From Saccharothrix carnea (GTDB lineage: Bacteria; Actinomycetota; Actinomycetes; Mycobacteriales; Pseudonocardiaceae), in NCBI RefSeq assembly GCF_003014735.1, contig NZ_PYAX01000009.1:62001-126000 (forward strand): DNA of 64,000 nucleotides. Direction: 5' to 3'. Positions 28,595 to 36,077 of this stretch are shown here, piece by piece. The number at the start of each line of letters is the position of its first letter. Within the stretch, counting starts at the first letter, position 1. Below the pieces are notes generated by a model. That model was not told the origin of the DNA and searched no databases. It saw only the letters and a list, made by a program, of their open reading frames with translations. Both the position numbers and the translations under genes were made by a program.

Positions 28595-29785
28595 CTACAC
28601 CGTCATCGGCGCGCGGTCGGTACCGCGGCCCACGGTCCGCGCCCGCGGCCGGAACCCGAGCTTGCGCCATGCCAGGTCAAGGCCGTAGTCATCGCGGCAC
28701 TTCGCGCGAACACCCAAGCGGTCCCGATGGACATCGGTGATGGTGTCCACCAATGCCTTGGCGACGCCGCGGTTGCGTGCCTCCTCGCGGACGCAGAGAT
28801 GAGTGAGCGCGACCTCGTTGCGTGGCAGTCGATACAGCGCGTACCCCAACGGTAATCGGTCTTCACCGGCCAGGGCGACGAGCAGGCGGGACTGTTCCGC
28901 GGCTTCGGTGAACGCCGCGTAGGGAAGCAGGCCGAGTCGACCACGGTGCAGGTCCCCGAGTTCCACGACCGACTGCAGGAGGTCGGCGTCGTCCGCCGAC
29001 ACTGGTTCGACCCGCACCGAGGTGTCGCTCATGGACACAGCATGTGCGACCTCACTCGTCTGGGTGGACGAGGTCACTGTCAACCACCCGGATGGCAGAA
29101 CTCGGCTTCGGACGGGATTGACGTCGACCTCTCCGGACTGCACGGTCTGCGACGTCGACCAAGAACGGGCATCACGCCCGGCAGGCGCCGACGAGTCGAC
29201 GGATGTGCGTATTCTGCCACGTGGCTCATCGAGTGCGATGGACAGCTGCTCAAGGTGTTCGCTCTGGGCATCGAGGTAGGCATCGACGCGGTCCAGGCCG
29301 ATCCGGAGCCGCTCAGGCCCGGTCTGAGGCAGCGCCGACAACGGCACGGTCACATCGGCTCCGGCTTCCAGGACGCGGATCTTGAACTGTGCCAGTTGCA
29401 CCAGCCGGAGTGCCCTCTTGCGCTCCGACTCGGCGCGCGAGAGTTGTCGTTCGGTCCGCCGTTTCGAGGCACGGGCGTCAACGAGCGCCAGTCGCCAGCG
29501 TTCGGCCTGGTCGAGTTGCTCGTCGCGTTCCCGGGTCAAGCGGACGATGTCGTCCTGAAGGTTGATCAACACCGCCTGGAGCACCCACACCACCTGGGTG
29601 ATGCCGCGCTCGGCCCGCATGCTCTCGGTCAGCTGACGGCGGACCTCGACCAGTTCCTCGAAGAGCCCGACGAGGCGCTTCTCGCCGACGTCGGAGTGCA
29701 CATGCACATCGCCGTTGATCGTGTTCGCTTGGATGCTGGTGCCATGGACCGTGCCGGACATGTCGTTGCGCCTGCTCGTGTCCAT
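28595..29785 (-). CDS. RHIM/BASS-like motif - coiled coil - GNAT acetyltransferase (ends at in-frame TAG)
   Basis: 396 residues, ATG with GGGAG upstream. Residues 9-30 are MSGTVHGTSIQA then NTINGDVHVH, a divergent copy of the motif (IQAN in place of VQAG). Residues 33-145 are charged heptad-like helix (LTRERDEQLDQAERWRLAL; RRTERQLSRAESERKRALR), probably a coiled coil. Residues ~255-396 are a GNAT fold with VRVEPVSADDADLL, the acetyl-CoA loop REEARNRGVAKAL (RNRGVA) and DLAWRKLGFRPRA. The gene ends at TAG and the same frame continues into the PIN-like gene. The ancestral product was probably motif, coiled coil, GNAT, PIN and PUA in one chain. Substrate unknown; RNA modification or toxin-like aminoacyl acetylation are possibilities only. 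Confidence 0.75.
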   Translation of the reverse strand: MDTSRRNDMSGTVHGTSIQANTINGDVHVHSDVGEKRLVGLFEELVEVRRQLTESMRAERGITQVVWVLQAVLINLQDDIVRLTRERDEQLDQAERWRLALVDARASKRRTERQLSRAESERKRALRLVQLAQFKIRVLEAGADVTVPLSALPQTGPERLRIGLDRVDAYLDAQSEHLEQLSIALDEPRGRIRTSVDSSAPAGRDARSWSTSQTVQSGEVDVNPVRSRVLPSGWLTVTSSTQTSEVAHAVSMSDTSVRVEPVSADDADLLQSVVELGDLHRGRLGLLPYAAFTEAAEQSRLLVALAGEDRLPLGYALYRLPRNEVALTHLCVREEARNRGVAKALVDTITDVHRDRLGVRAKCRDDYGLDLAWRKLGFRPRARTVGRGTDRAPMTV

Positions 29786-30186
29786 AGGCGCTCCCAGCGG
29801 GCGGTCCGTCGGCAGACTGTCAACTTACCGGATACTGCGGCGCCCGTTGCTGCCGCGCCAGCAGACCGCAATTGTCGGGGCCGGGGGACTTCACCGGATC
29901 CCAGTGGTGTCACCGTGCCCGGGAGGGGTCGCAATGAATCGCCCCGCGCGCTCAACGAACGCCGTGTGCCCTGTCCGTCGGCGGTCGACCCCGAGCCGGC
30001 GCGGCGGATGGCGCGGACGCAGCGGTTCGAGGCGGAACCGGCGGGCAACGTGACGTCGCGTTAGGCGACCTGCCAGCGGCGGAGTCCCAGACGCGGTACG
30101 CCGACTACTTCAGGCGGGATCGGTTTCGGCGGCGCAGGCTAGCGCCGTTCCCTGTCGCGCTCGCAGGCCACCGGTCAGTCGCCACC
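29786..30186. other. No gene seen
   Basis: 401 bases between the GNAT gene start and the PD-(D/E)XK gene end. No coding frame is recognisable. TTGACA on the minus strand near 29817-29822 is a possible -35 box for the GNAT gene, without a good -10. Confidence 0.35.
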
Positions 30187-30699
30187 CTAGGGAGGGCAAC
30201 TGCTCGGTGGCATGGGAGGTCTGATCCACTCCAAGCGAGGGAAGTCACCATTTTTCGGAAGTATCAGAAACGCGGCATTCTGGTAGTAGAACGGTTCCTT
30301 CATGAATGCCTGCAGCTTTACCTGGTCGTGCTGTTGTTCGGAACGGGATGCTTCCTCTTTCTTGACTTCGACTACAAGCAGGTTATCTCTTCTTGAAGAG
30401 CCCGTCCGTCGATGAATGATGATGTCTGGGTATACGTCATTTTCCGTATAGTCACTACGGAGCCCGGCGAGTCGCTTCTTCAGTAATTCAATGCCGTTTG
30501 GGTGCCACCTGTCGTAGTCGACGTCGACCGACCACCCTGGCAACACGGCCTCGACCCGCACAGCCAGATGTCGTGCGATATGGAAGACGATCGATCGCTC
30601 GTGCGCCCGCTCCTCGAACAGTTGGCGTTCGCGCTCGTACGCGGCGCGAACAGCTTCGTGCAGCATGCTCTCGATTCTGCTCCTGTCAGCGTGTTCCAC
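30187..30699 (-). CDS. Predicted PD-(D/E)XK nuclease-like protein
   Basis: 170 residues, GTG with AGGAGG five bases upstream. A long N-terminal amphipathic helix (RIESMLHEAVRAAYERERQL; FEERAHERSIVFHIARHLAV) is followed by a restriction-fold core: Asp92 in VYPDIIIHRR and Glu111-x-Lys113 in NLLVVEVKKEEAS, then QVKLQAF and AAFLILPKNGDF. The D-(X)n-ExK spacing and strand order fit the PD-(D/E)XK superfamily. The gene has lower GC than its neighbours, suggesting recent arrival. Function is unassigned; a defence nuclease is plausible given the surroundings. Confidence 0.65.
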   Translation of the reverse strand: MEHADRSRIESMLHEAVRAAYERERQLFEERAHERSIVFHIARHLAVRVEAVLPGWSVDVDYDRWHPNGIELLKKRLAGLRSDYTENDVYPDIIIHRRTGSSRRDNLLVVEVKKEEASRSEQQHDQVKLQAFMKEPFYYQNAAFLILPKNGDFPRLEWIRPPMPPSSCPP

Positions 30700-30819
30700 G
30701 GCGCCTCCTACTCGCTACTGGAGTCCTGATGACGGGGTCCATACTCGATCGGTCCGATAACTCTTGCACTCCGTCGCGAAGGCAGTGTGACGGAACCGGC
30801 GGTTACGAGCCGAACGCAC

Positions 30820-31190
30820 CACTTCTCCCGAGTCTGGTGCTGACCGGGTTCCTCCAGGCCTTGGATGCGGGCGCGGAGCAGATTTCCAGGCGATGAGGAC
30901 GCCCTGGCTCGTCTGTGACGGTCGTTGCTGGCGGATCGGCGGGTGCTGGTGGTGCTGGAAAACGCGGCGTCGGCCGAGCAGGTGCGCCCGTTTCTAACGG
31001 GTGCCGCATCGACGTGTGCTGTCGTGGTGTCCAGCAGAGCGAGCCTGGTCGGGTTGCGCGTCACCGACGAGACCGTTCCGATCGCCGTGGCGCTGATGCC
31101 GGTGAAGGAGTCGGCGGCGATAGTGCGTGGTGTCGTGAGTGAGGCGCGGGCCGACGCCGCAGGGGAGGGATGGCGGAGCTGGCCGGGTCG
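30820..31190 (+). pseudogene. NB-ARC gene remnant
   Basis: Fragments LTGFLQALDAGAEQIS and, in the next frame after a one-base shift and an in-frame TGA, RSLLADRRVLVVLENAASAE then QVRPFLTG match the Walker B region of the NB-ARC gene at 32268 (LAGRRVLVVLDNAASAEQVR). The P-loop and everything after the sensor region are missing. It is a decayed tandem duplicate of the NB-ARC gene downstream. Confidence 0.7.
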
Positions 31191-31431
31191 TGGGGTGGGT
31201 TGTCGTTTGCGGGGCGGGTGGCGATCGCCGTACCGGATCCTTCGCGGTCCTGGTGATCCGTTGAAGCTTCCGGCCCTCCTCCATCGACAAGGGCCTCACG
31301 AACACACTCGGACGACGAGCCACAACCACCTCCCGCACTCGACATGCGGGACCAGCCTCGCCGATCAGTCCACAGGACCGATTACCGGGTCAACCCTCCG
31401 AGACGCGCCACTAGGTCGGGTGGCACCCGCC

Positions 31432-32180
31432 TGTGGGGTGCAAAAGGCCGACCACAGGGTCTGACCTGTGGTCGGGCGGCTGCGTGGCTGCGGGAGCTAG
31501 TCGACTCCTACTCCGACCGACTTCGCGCCCGAACCCACAACTACTACATAGCCGCCGACAAGCTGGTGGACATCCTCGTCGACCGCGACGAGGTCGACGA
31601 GTTGCGAGCGCGCGCCGACAACCACAACACTCAGGCGGCCTACCGGCTGGCCGACCTGCTCGTCGACCGCAGTGACCTCGACCAGTTGCGAGCCGTGCCA
31701 ATGCAGGCGATTCCGCTGCCGAGGCGAGGCTCTCCGACGTCCTAGCGGATCGTCGCGCGATGACCGAGCTTCGCGCCAGAGTGCGCGAGCACCCGGACGA
31801 CTTCCAAGCTCCCGAACGGCTGGTACGGCTGCTGGTCGCGCAGGGTGAACTTGCCGAGGCCCATCGCATCCTGCTCACGCAGACGCAGAAAGGCGACCAC
31901 CGTGCCGCTCGGTGGCTTCCTGAGCTGCTGGTCTGGCTGGGCCGCCCCGAGGAGGCCCGACAGCTCGCCCGCTACGGCCTCGACACCGACGGCTCCCTGG
32001 CCACTCCCACAGACGGGATGTTCCGATGACAGGGGACGATTGCCGCTACACGCCACCCACCGAGCCGGATGAAGATCAGGTACAGCAGTCGCAACACCAC
32101 CTCACAACCAGGCATTGAGTCGAAGGGGTCCGATCGTCGCAGCTCGGCATCGCGGTGCAGACTTTCGGCACCCCAAAGGT
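31432..32180. mobile_element. Two IS-B ends flanking non-transposase cargo
   Basis: The left end of IS-B (CCTGTGGGGTGCAAAAGGCC then GACCACAGGGTCTGACCTGT) lies at 31430-31490. The IS-B right end (GATCAGGTACAGCAGTCGCA and a degraded terminal repeat near 32165-32176) lies at ~32058-32180. The interval holds no transposase; instead it carries a repeat-protein fragment. This could be an internally replaced IS, a cargo-carrying MITE-like unit, or two independent remnants. Confidence 0.5.
31486..32029 (+). pseudogene. Frameshifted tetratricopeptide-like repeat protein fragment
   Basis: ~35-residue helical repeats are visible: DKLVDILVDRDEVDELRARA, NTQAAYRLADLLVDRSDLDQ, then after a one-base shift near 31695 ANAGDSAAEARLSDVLADRR and PERLVRLLVAQGELAEAHRI. 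The start is missing because the frame emerges from the IS-B left end. It ends with a normal stop at 32029. Such repeats are common in actinobacterial proteins of unknown function. Confidence 0.6.
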
Positions 32181-32267
32181 TGTAGCGTCGTGTACGGGGT
32201 GGTCCGACTGGGTGGTGTGCACTGTTGGCGGGTGGTTCGGGGACAGGGTCGGGTGAGACTGGGGTCC

Positions 32268-34418
32268 GTGGACGAGGCGGCGGTGCGTAACCAGATCGGT
32301 GGCACTGTGGTGGGTGCGGTGGTGCAGGCGGGCACGATCGACCAGGTGGTGCTGTACCAGCAACCGCAGGCGGACGTGGCACTGGTGCCACGGCAACTGC
32401 CTGCGGTGGTGCGGGATTTCGCCGGTCGTGACGCCGAGCTTGCCGCCCTGGACAAGATCCTGTCACCCGACAGTGTCACCGTGGAGCCGATGGTGGTGGC
32501 GGTGGACGGTACCGCCGGGGTGGGGAAGACGTCGTTGGTGGTGTGGTGGGCGCGCCGTGTGGAGCAGCGGTTTCCCGACGGCACGTTGTTCGTGAACTTG
32601 CGTGGGTACGGACCGAGTGCGCCGGTCGAGGCGGGTCTGGTGCTCGCGTCGTTCCTTCAGGCGCTCGGGGTTGCCGAGGACCGGGTGCCGGCCGACCTCG
32701 ACGGACAGGGTGCGTTGTACCGGTCGTTGTTGGCTGGTCGGCGGGTGCTGGTCGTGCTGGACAATGCCGCTTCTGCCGAGCAGGTGCGTCCCCTGTTGCC
32801 CGCTACGGCGGGGTGTGCGGTGATAGTGACGAGCCGGGCGGTGTTGACCGGGCTGGTGGTCGTCGACTCCGCGCGTCGTCTGCCGCTGGACCTGTTCAGG
32901 CCCGAGGAGGCGGTCGGGTTGGCCACGCGGGTCATCGGCCCGGATCGTGTGGCTGCGGAGCCCGCCGCGGTGGTGGAGTTGGTGCGGTTGTGCGCGCGGT
33001 TGCCGTTGGCGGTGCGGGTGGCCGCGTCCCGGGTCGCCGCCCGCCCGCACACCGCGGTCGCCGACGTCGTCGCAGACCTGGTCGACGAGCATGACGGGTT
33101 GGATGCCTTGAGCGCGACTGGAGACGACCGGAGCGCGGTGCGTACCGTGTTCGACTGGTCCTACACCCGGCTGTCCGCCGAGCACGCGCGGACCTTCCGT
33201 CGCCTCGGCCTGCATCCGGGTACCGAGTTCGGTATGCACGCCGTCGCCGCGCTCACCGGTCTGGACCGCAAGACCGCGTCGCGGCACCTGGAGGTCCTGG
33301 CCGACCTGCACCTGGTCGAGCCGGTCGCGCACGGCCGGTACCGGCTGCATGATCTGCTGCACGCCTACGCCGCCCACCGCGCCCGGCTCGACGACACCTC
33401 GGAGCAGCGGCGGGCGGCGGTGGACGCGGTGGTGTCCTGGTACGCGCGCACCGCGGTCGAGGCGGACCGTCGGGTGTTCGCCGCCCATCCGTCCCCGGAC
33501 CTCGGCCTCACCGGGGATGCGGCGCCGATGGAGCTGGCCGATCGAGGACAGGGCTTGGCCTGGCTGACCGTGGAGCACGCCACGTTGGACGCCGTCCAAC
33601 AGCAGGCGGGTGCGCACGGTGCGTACCGGGAAGTGATGGCGGTGGCCCTGGCGATGCGGTTTCTGGTGTTCCGGTCCCGCGTCCTGTGGCCGGCGCGGAT
33701 GCGGGCGGAGTCCCGCGGTATCGACGCGGCGCGGGCCTGTGGTGACCGGCAGGTCGAGGCGACGCTGCTGTTGTGGCGGGGGGACACTCTCCAGCAGATG
33801 GGCGAGTGGGACGCCTCCGACACCGATCTGCACGCCGCCCTCACGCTGGCCGGGGAACTCGGGGACGATGCTCTGTACGGCAAAGCGTTGTCGGGCCTGG
33901 GACTCGGCAGGGTGCGGCAACAGCGGTTCGCCGACGCCGAACCGTACTACCGGCGGGCACTGCCGTTGGTGCGCGGTCTGCCCAGTGGCTACTACGAGGC
34001 GATTGTGCACGCCAACCTGGCCCGGATCACCACTCGGCTCGGGCGGCACCGGGAAGCGCTCGACCACGCCGAGCGGGAGTTGGCGCTGCGCCGGACGGCC
34101 GGTGTACCCGATGGTGTTGCCTTCGCCCTGCACAACGTCGCCAGGGCACGACAGGGCCTCGGCGAGGATCAGGCCGCGATCGATCTGTGTCGGCAGGCAC
34201 TGGCTCTCTATCTGGCCGAAGCCGGTAACGACCTGTACGTGGCCGCCACACTGGAGACCCTGGCGACGTCGCTGCGGCAGGTCGGCGACCACGAGGGCGC
34301 GGTGCGGTGTCTGATCGAGGCGGTCACGGTCCTCACCGACCTGGGCGATCCGCACGCCGACGTACTGCGCGGCCGGCTGTCCCAGGACGGACAGCCGCCC
34401 GCCGACCCTCACCCCTGA
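32268..34418 (+). CDS. RHIM/BASS-like motif - NB-ARC - TPR protein
   Basis: 716 residues from a GTG (MDEAAVRNQIGGT); longer readings upstream run through IS-B sequence and are unlikely. Residues 9-31 carry the motif (NQIGGTVVG, then AVVQAGTIDQVVLYQQ) with a less typical second half (DQVV for GGVH). NB-ARC: P-loop GTAGVGKT near 81-88, Walker B RRVLVVLDNAASAEQVRPLL, VTSRA sensor, RLPLAVRVA, winged helix ending YRLHDLLHAYA. The C-terminal ~250 residues are TPR repeats (LGLGRVRQQRFADAEPYYRR; LARITTRLGRHREALDHAER). The RRE-E1 gene converges on it from the right, ending 21 bases from its stop. Probably a STAND switch; no direct effector is adjacent. Confidence 0.85.
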   Translation: MDEAAVRNQIGGTVVGAVVQAGTIDQVVLYQQPQADVALVPRQLPAVVRDFAGRDAELAALDKILSPDSVTVEPMVVAVDGTAGVGKTSLVVWWARRVEQRFPDGTLFVNLRGYGPSAPVEAGLVLASFLQALGVAEDRVPADLDGQGALYRSLLAGRRVLVVLDNAASAEQVRPLLPATAGCAVIVTSRAVLTGLVVVDSARRLPLDLFRPEEAVGLATRVIGPDRVAAEPAAVVELVRLCARLPLAVRVAASRVAARPHTAVADVVADLVDEHDGLDALSATGDDRSAVRTVFDWSYTRLSAEHARTFRRLGLHPGTEFGMHAVAALTGLDRKTASRHLEVLADLHLVEPVAHGRYRLHDLLHAYAAHRARLDDTSEQRRAAVDAVVSWYARTAVEADRRVFAAHPSPDLGLTGDAAPMELADRGQGLAWLTVEHATLDAVQQQAGAHGAYREVMAVALAMRFLVFRSRVLWPARMRAESRGIDAARACGDRQVEATLLLWRGDTLQQMGEWDASDTDLHAALTLAGELGDDALYGKALSGLGLGRVRQQRFADAEPYYRRALPLVRGLPSGYYEAIVHANLARITTRLGRHREALDHAERELALRRTAGVPDGVAFALHNVARARQGLGEDQAAIDLCRQALALYLAEAGNDLYVAATLETLATSLRQVGDHEGAVRCLIEAVTVLTDLGDPHADVLRGRLSQDGQPPADPHP

Positions 34419-34439
34419 CCGACCTGCTTGCGCGGGTTG

Positions 34440-35546
34440 TCAGGGATGCGGACCGCAGGTAGGGCACAGCGGACTCGGCTCGCTCAGCCCGACCACCCTG
34501 GACTGGAGCGTGACGATGTTGTACCCGTACTGGCAGTCAGTCCGTAGCGTGGGCACACCGGTGATCAGGCTCATCACCGCGTGCGCGGCCTTGCTTCCCG
34601 CGATCGTGGCGGTGATCGCGTTGACCGCCTGCGGCGCCGCCCCTGAACCGGTCCCCGGAGACCACTCGGTCCGCGGCGGCAGCGTCGCCTGCCGTGCGTC
34701 CTGCTCGGCGTAGAGGCAGTCGTGACATGGTCCGCCCCCGCCGGGCCGGTACAGGCCGATGCTGACCTGTGGTCCGTCGTAGCCGCCGTGCACCCACGCC
34801 GTCCCGGTCTCCCGGCACGCCAGGTTGGCCCACGATCGGATCCGCCCGGCGGGCTTGTCCGCCGCCAGCAACAGCACATCGAACCGCGCCGCCAACCTCC
34901 GTAGGACAGTCGGGCCGTCGACCACGAGCTGTTCACCGGTGACCTGCACATCCTGGTTGTGGGCACGCAGCCGCTGCACCGCCGCCTCGACCTTGGACCG
35001 GCCCACGTCGTCCTCGGTGAACAACAGTTGCCGGTTCAGGTTCGACAGCTCCACCACGTCCGGCTCGACACAGTGCACATGCCCGACCCCGGAGGCCACC
35101 AACGCCCACGCGGCGACACCGCCCACGCCACCGATACCGACCACCACCACCCGCGCCTGCCGCAACAGCAACTGCACATCCCAGCTCGTCCGGCGCGGGG
35201 TGCGGTCCATCCACCGCCACAAGCCACGCCCGCGCCCGTAGCGCTCCCGCTCCGCCGCCGACAACCCTTCCAGCACCGGCTCAGCCGCATCCTCCAGATA
35301 ACCCTCGCGGATGAGGTCGCTGATCGTCGCACGCACCTCGACCTCGGACCGGTCGGGGAACGCGTGGACCAGGTCGGCGACCACCTGGTCCATCGTCCGT
35401 GTCCCGTCGAGGGTCTCCAGCAACGCCCACACCCACCCGTCCGGGTCCACCACGGCGGCCTCGATCCCACGGACCGCGCCGATCCGGATACGACCGTCGC
35501 CGAGACGAACAGGCCGGTGCTCCCACTTGATCCTCGGGCGAAACAT
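34440..35546 (-). CDS. RRE-E1 enzyme: PqqD-like domain fused to ThiF/MoeB-type adenylyltransferase
   Basis: 368 residues from the ATG at 35546 (GGGGAGG six bases upstream). Residues 1-88 form a PqqD-like RiPP recognition element (WEHRPVRLGDGRIRIGAVRG; GTRTMDQVVADLVHAFPDRS; LIREGYLED). Residues ~120-368 are an E1-like domain: ATP loop GIGGVGG at 137-143, SNLNRQLLF at 168-176, and paired zinc Cys C274-x-x-C277 and C361-x-x-C364. E1-like enzymes adenylate a carboxyl group, often the end or side chain of a peptide. An RRE fused to E1 is the layout of MccB and PaaA, which act on very short peptides. Two tiny coupled ORFs lie directly upstream. Product unknown. Confidence 0.85.
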   Translation of the reverse strand: MFRPRIKWEHRPVRLGDGRIRIGAVRGIEAAVVDPDGWVWALLETLDGTRTMDQVVADLVHAFPDRSEVEVRATISDLIREGYLEDAAEPVLEGLSAAERERYGRGRGLWRWMDRTPRRTSWDVQLLLRQARVVVVGIGGVGGVAAWALVASGVGHVHCVEPDVVELSNLNRQLLFTEDDVGRSKVEAAVQRLRAHNQDVQVTGEQLVVDGPTVLRRLAARFDVLLLAADKPAGRIRSWANLACRETGTAWVHGGYDGPQVSIGLYRPGGGGPCHDCLYAEQDARQATLPPRTEWSPGTGSGAAPQAVNAITATIAGSKAAHAVMSLITGVPTLRTDCQYGYNIVTLQSRVVGLSEPSPLCPTCGPHP

Positions 35547-35564
35547 CACAACCCTCCCCATCGA

Positions 35565-35624
35565 CTAAGAAAAGCCTTCGTTGCTGAACGTCATCTCCTC
35601 ATCCACCTCAAGAAACTCGATCAC
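35565..35624 (-). CDS. Candidate 19-residue peptide (possible RRE-E1 substrate)
   Basis: GTG start with GGGAGGTG 6 bases upstream; translation MIEFLEVDEEMTFSNEGFS. Its GTG overlaps the stop of the preceding 43-codon ORF (GTGA), so translation is coupled, and its stop is 18 bases before the RRE-E1 start. Size, position and acidic character fit a precursor peptide for the adjacent RRE-E1 enzyme. The Glu-Glu pair is reminiscent of the PaaP core modified by PaaA, but this is weak evidence. It could be only a leader ORF. Confidence 0.5.
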   Translation of the reverse strand: MIEFLEVDEEMTFSNEGFS

Positions 35625-35752
35625 CGCTGCCACCTCCCTTCCCGTGCCGGGGAGTCGACGCCGGCGTGGGCGGCGGCCGTGGTCGCCGGGCCCAGGCAGT
35701 GCGGCCCGGTCGGGTCGTCCGGGTCCGGCGGGTGGTGGCCGTTGGCGCTCAT
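35621..35752 (-). CDS. Small 43-residue ORF at the head of the RRE-E1 operon
   Basis: ATG with GGAGG nine bases upstream. Begins MSANGHHPPDPDDPTGPHCL and ends SPAREGRWQR. Pro/Asp/His-rich and probably unstructured, with one cysteine. Coupled by a 4-base overlap to the 19-codon ORF and so to the RRE-E1 gene. It could be a second substrate, an immunity peptide or a leader. No family is recognised. Confidence 0.45.
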   Translation of the reverse strand: MSANGHHPPDPDDPTGPHCLGPATTAAAHAGVDSPAREGRWQR

Positions 35753-35814
35753 CGCGGTTCGCCTCCGTTCCGTCCCCCCGGTCGGGAGGACGGGGCAAGC
35801 ATCTCCGGTGGCAC

Positions 35815-35856
35815 CGGACAGGAACCGGGACACAAACCGGGACAACGGCCCGACAC
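35815..35856. promoter_or_regulatory. Four phased direct repeats: predicted SARP-binding site
   Basis: CCGGACA (35815), CCGGGACA (35826), CCGGGACA (35838) and CCCGACA (35850) recur every 11-12 bases, i.e. on one face of the helix. Heptameric direct repeats at this spacing are the known target form of SARP regulators. They lie 63 bases upstream of the small-ORF/RRE-E1 operon and 222 bases upstream of the divergent SARP gene. Confidence 0.55.
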
Positions 35857-35865
35857 CGTGTCCGC

Positions 35866-35905
35866 CGATCGGGTGAAACCGTTGTCCGGTTGACCGATCG
35901 GGTGG
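35866..35905. repeat. Direct repeat CCGATCGGGTG x2
   Basis: CCGATCGGGTG at 35866-35876 and 35895-35905, 29 bases apart, within the same divergent promoter region. TTGTCCGG between them is the complement of the phased repeat unit. Possible second regulator site. Confidence 0.4.
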
Positions 35906-36077
35906 GACGTGACACGACTGGCGCAACGGCCCCCGCGCCGAACCCACCCACCGTCAGCACGGTGATCACCGGTCGGGTGTACCGGTGGTTCGGCCGTGTG
36001 GACGAGGACGCTGTGGGCCTCACGAAGACGGACATGTCGGCACACTGTGTCCCGACAACGCCTACAGGGGGCCAGGG

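Noticed and set aside
32463..34412. Long minus-strand frame antisense to the NB-ARC-TPR gene
   Set aside because: High-GC mirror frame with no domain resemblance; the plus strand encodes a complete NB-ARC-TPR protein.
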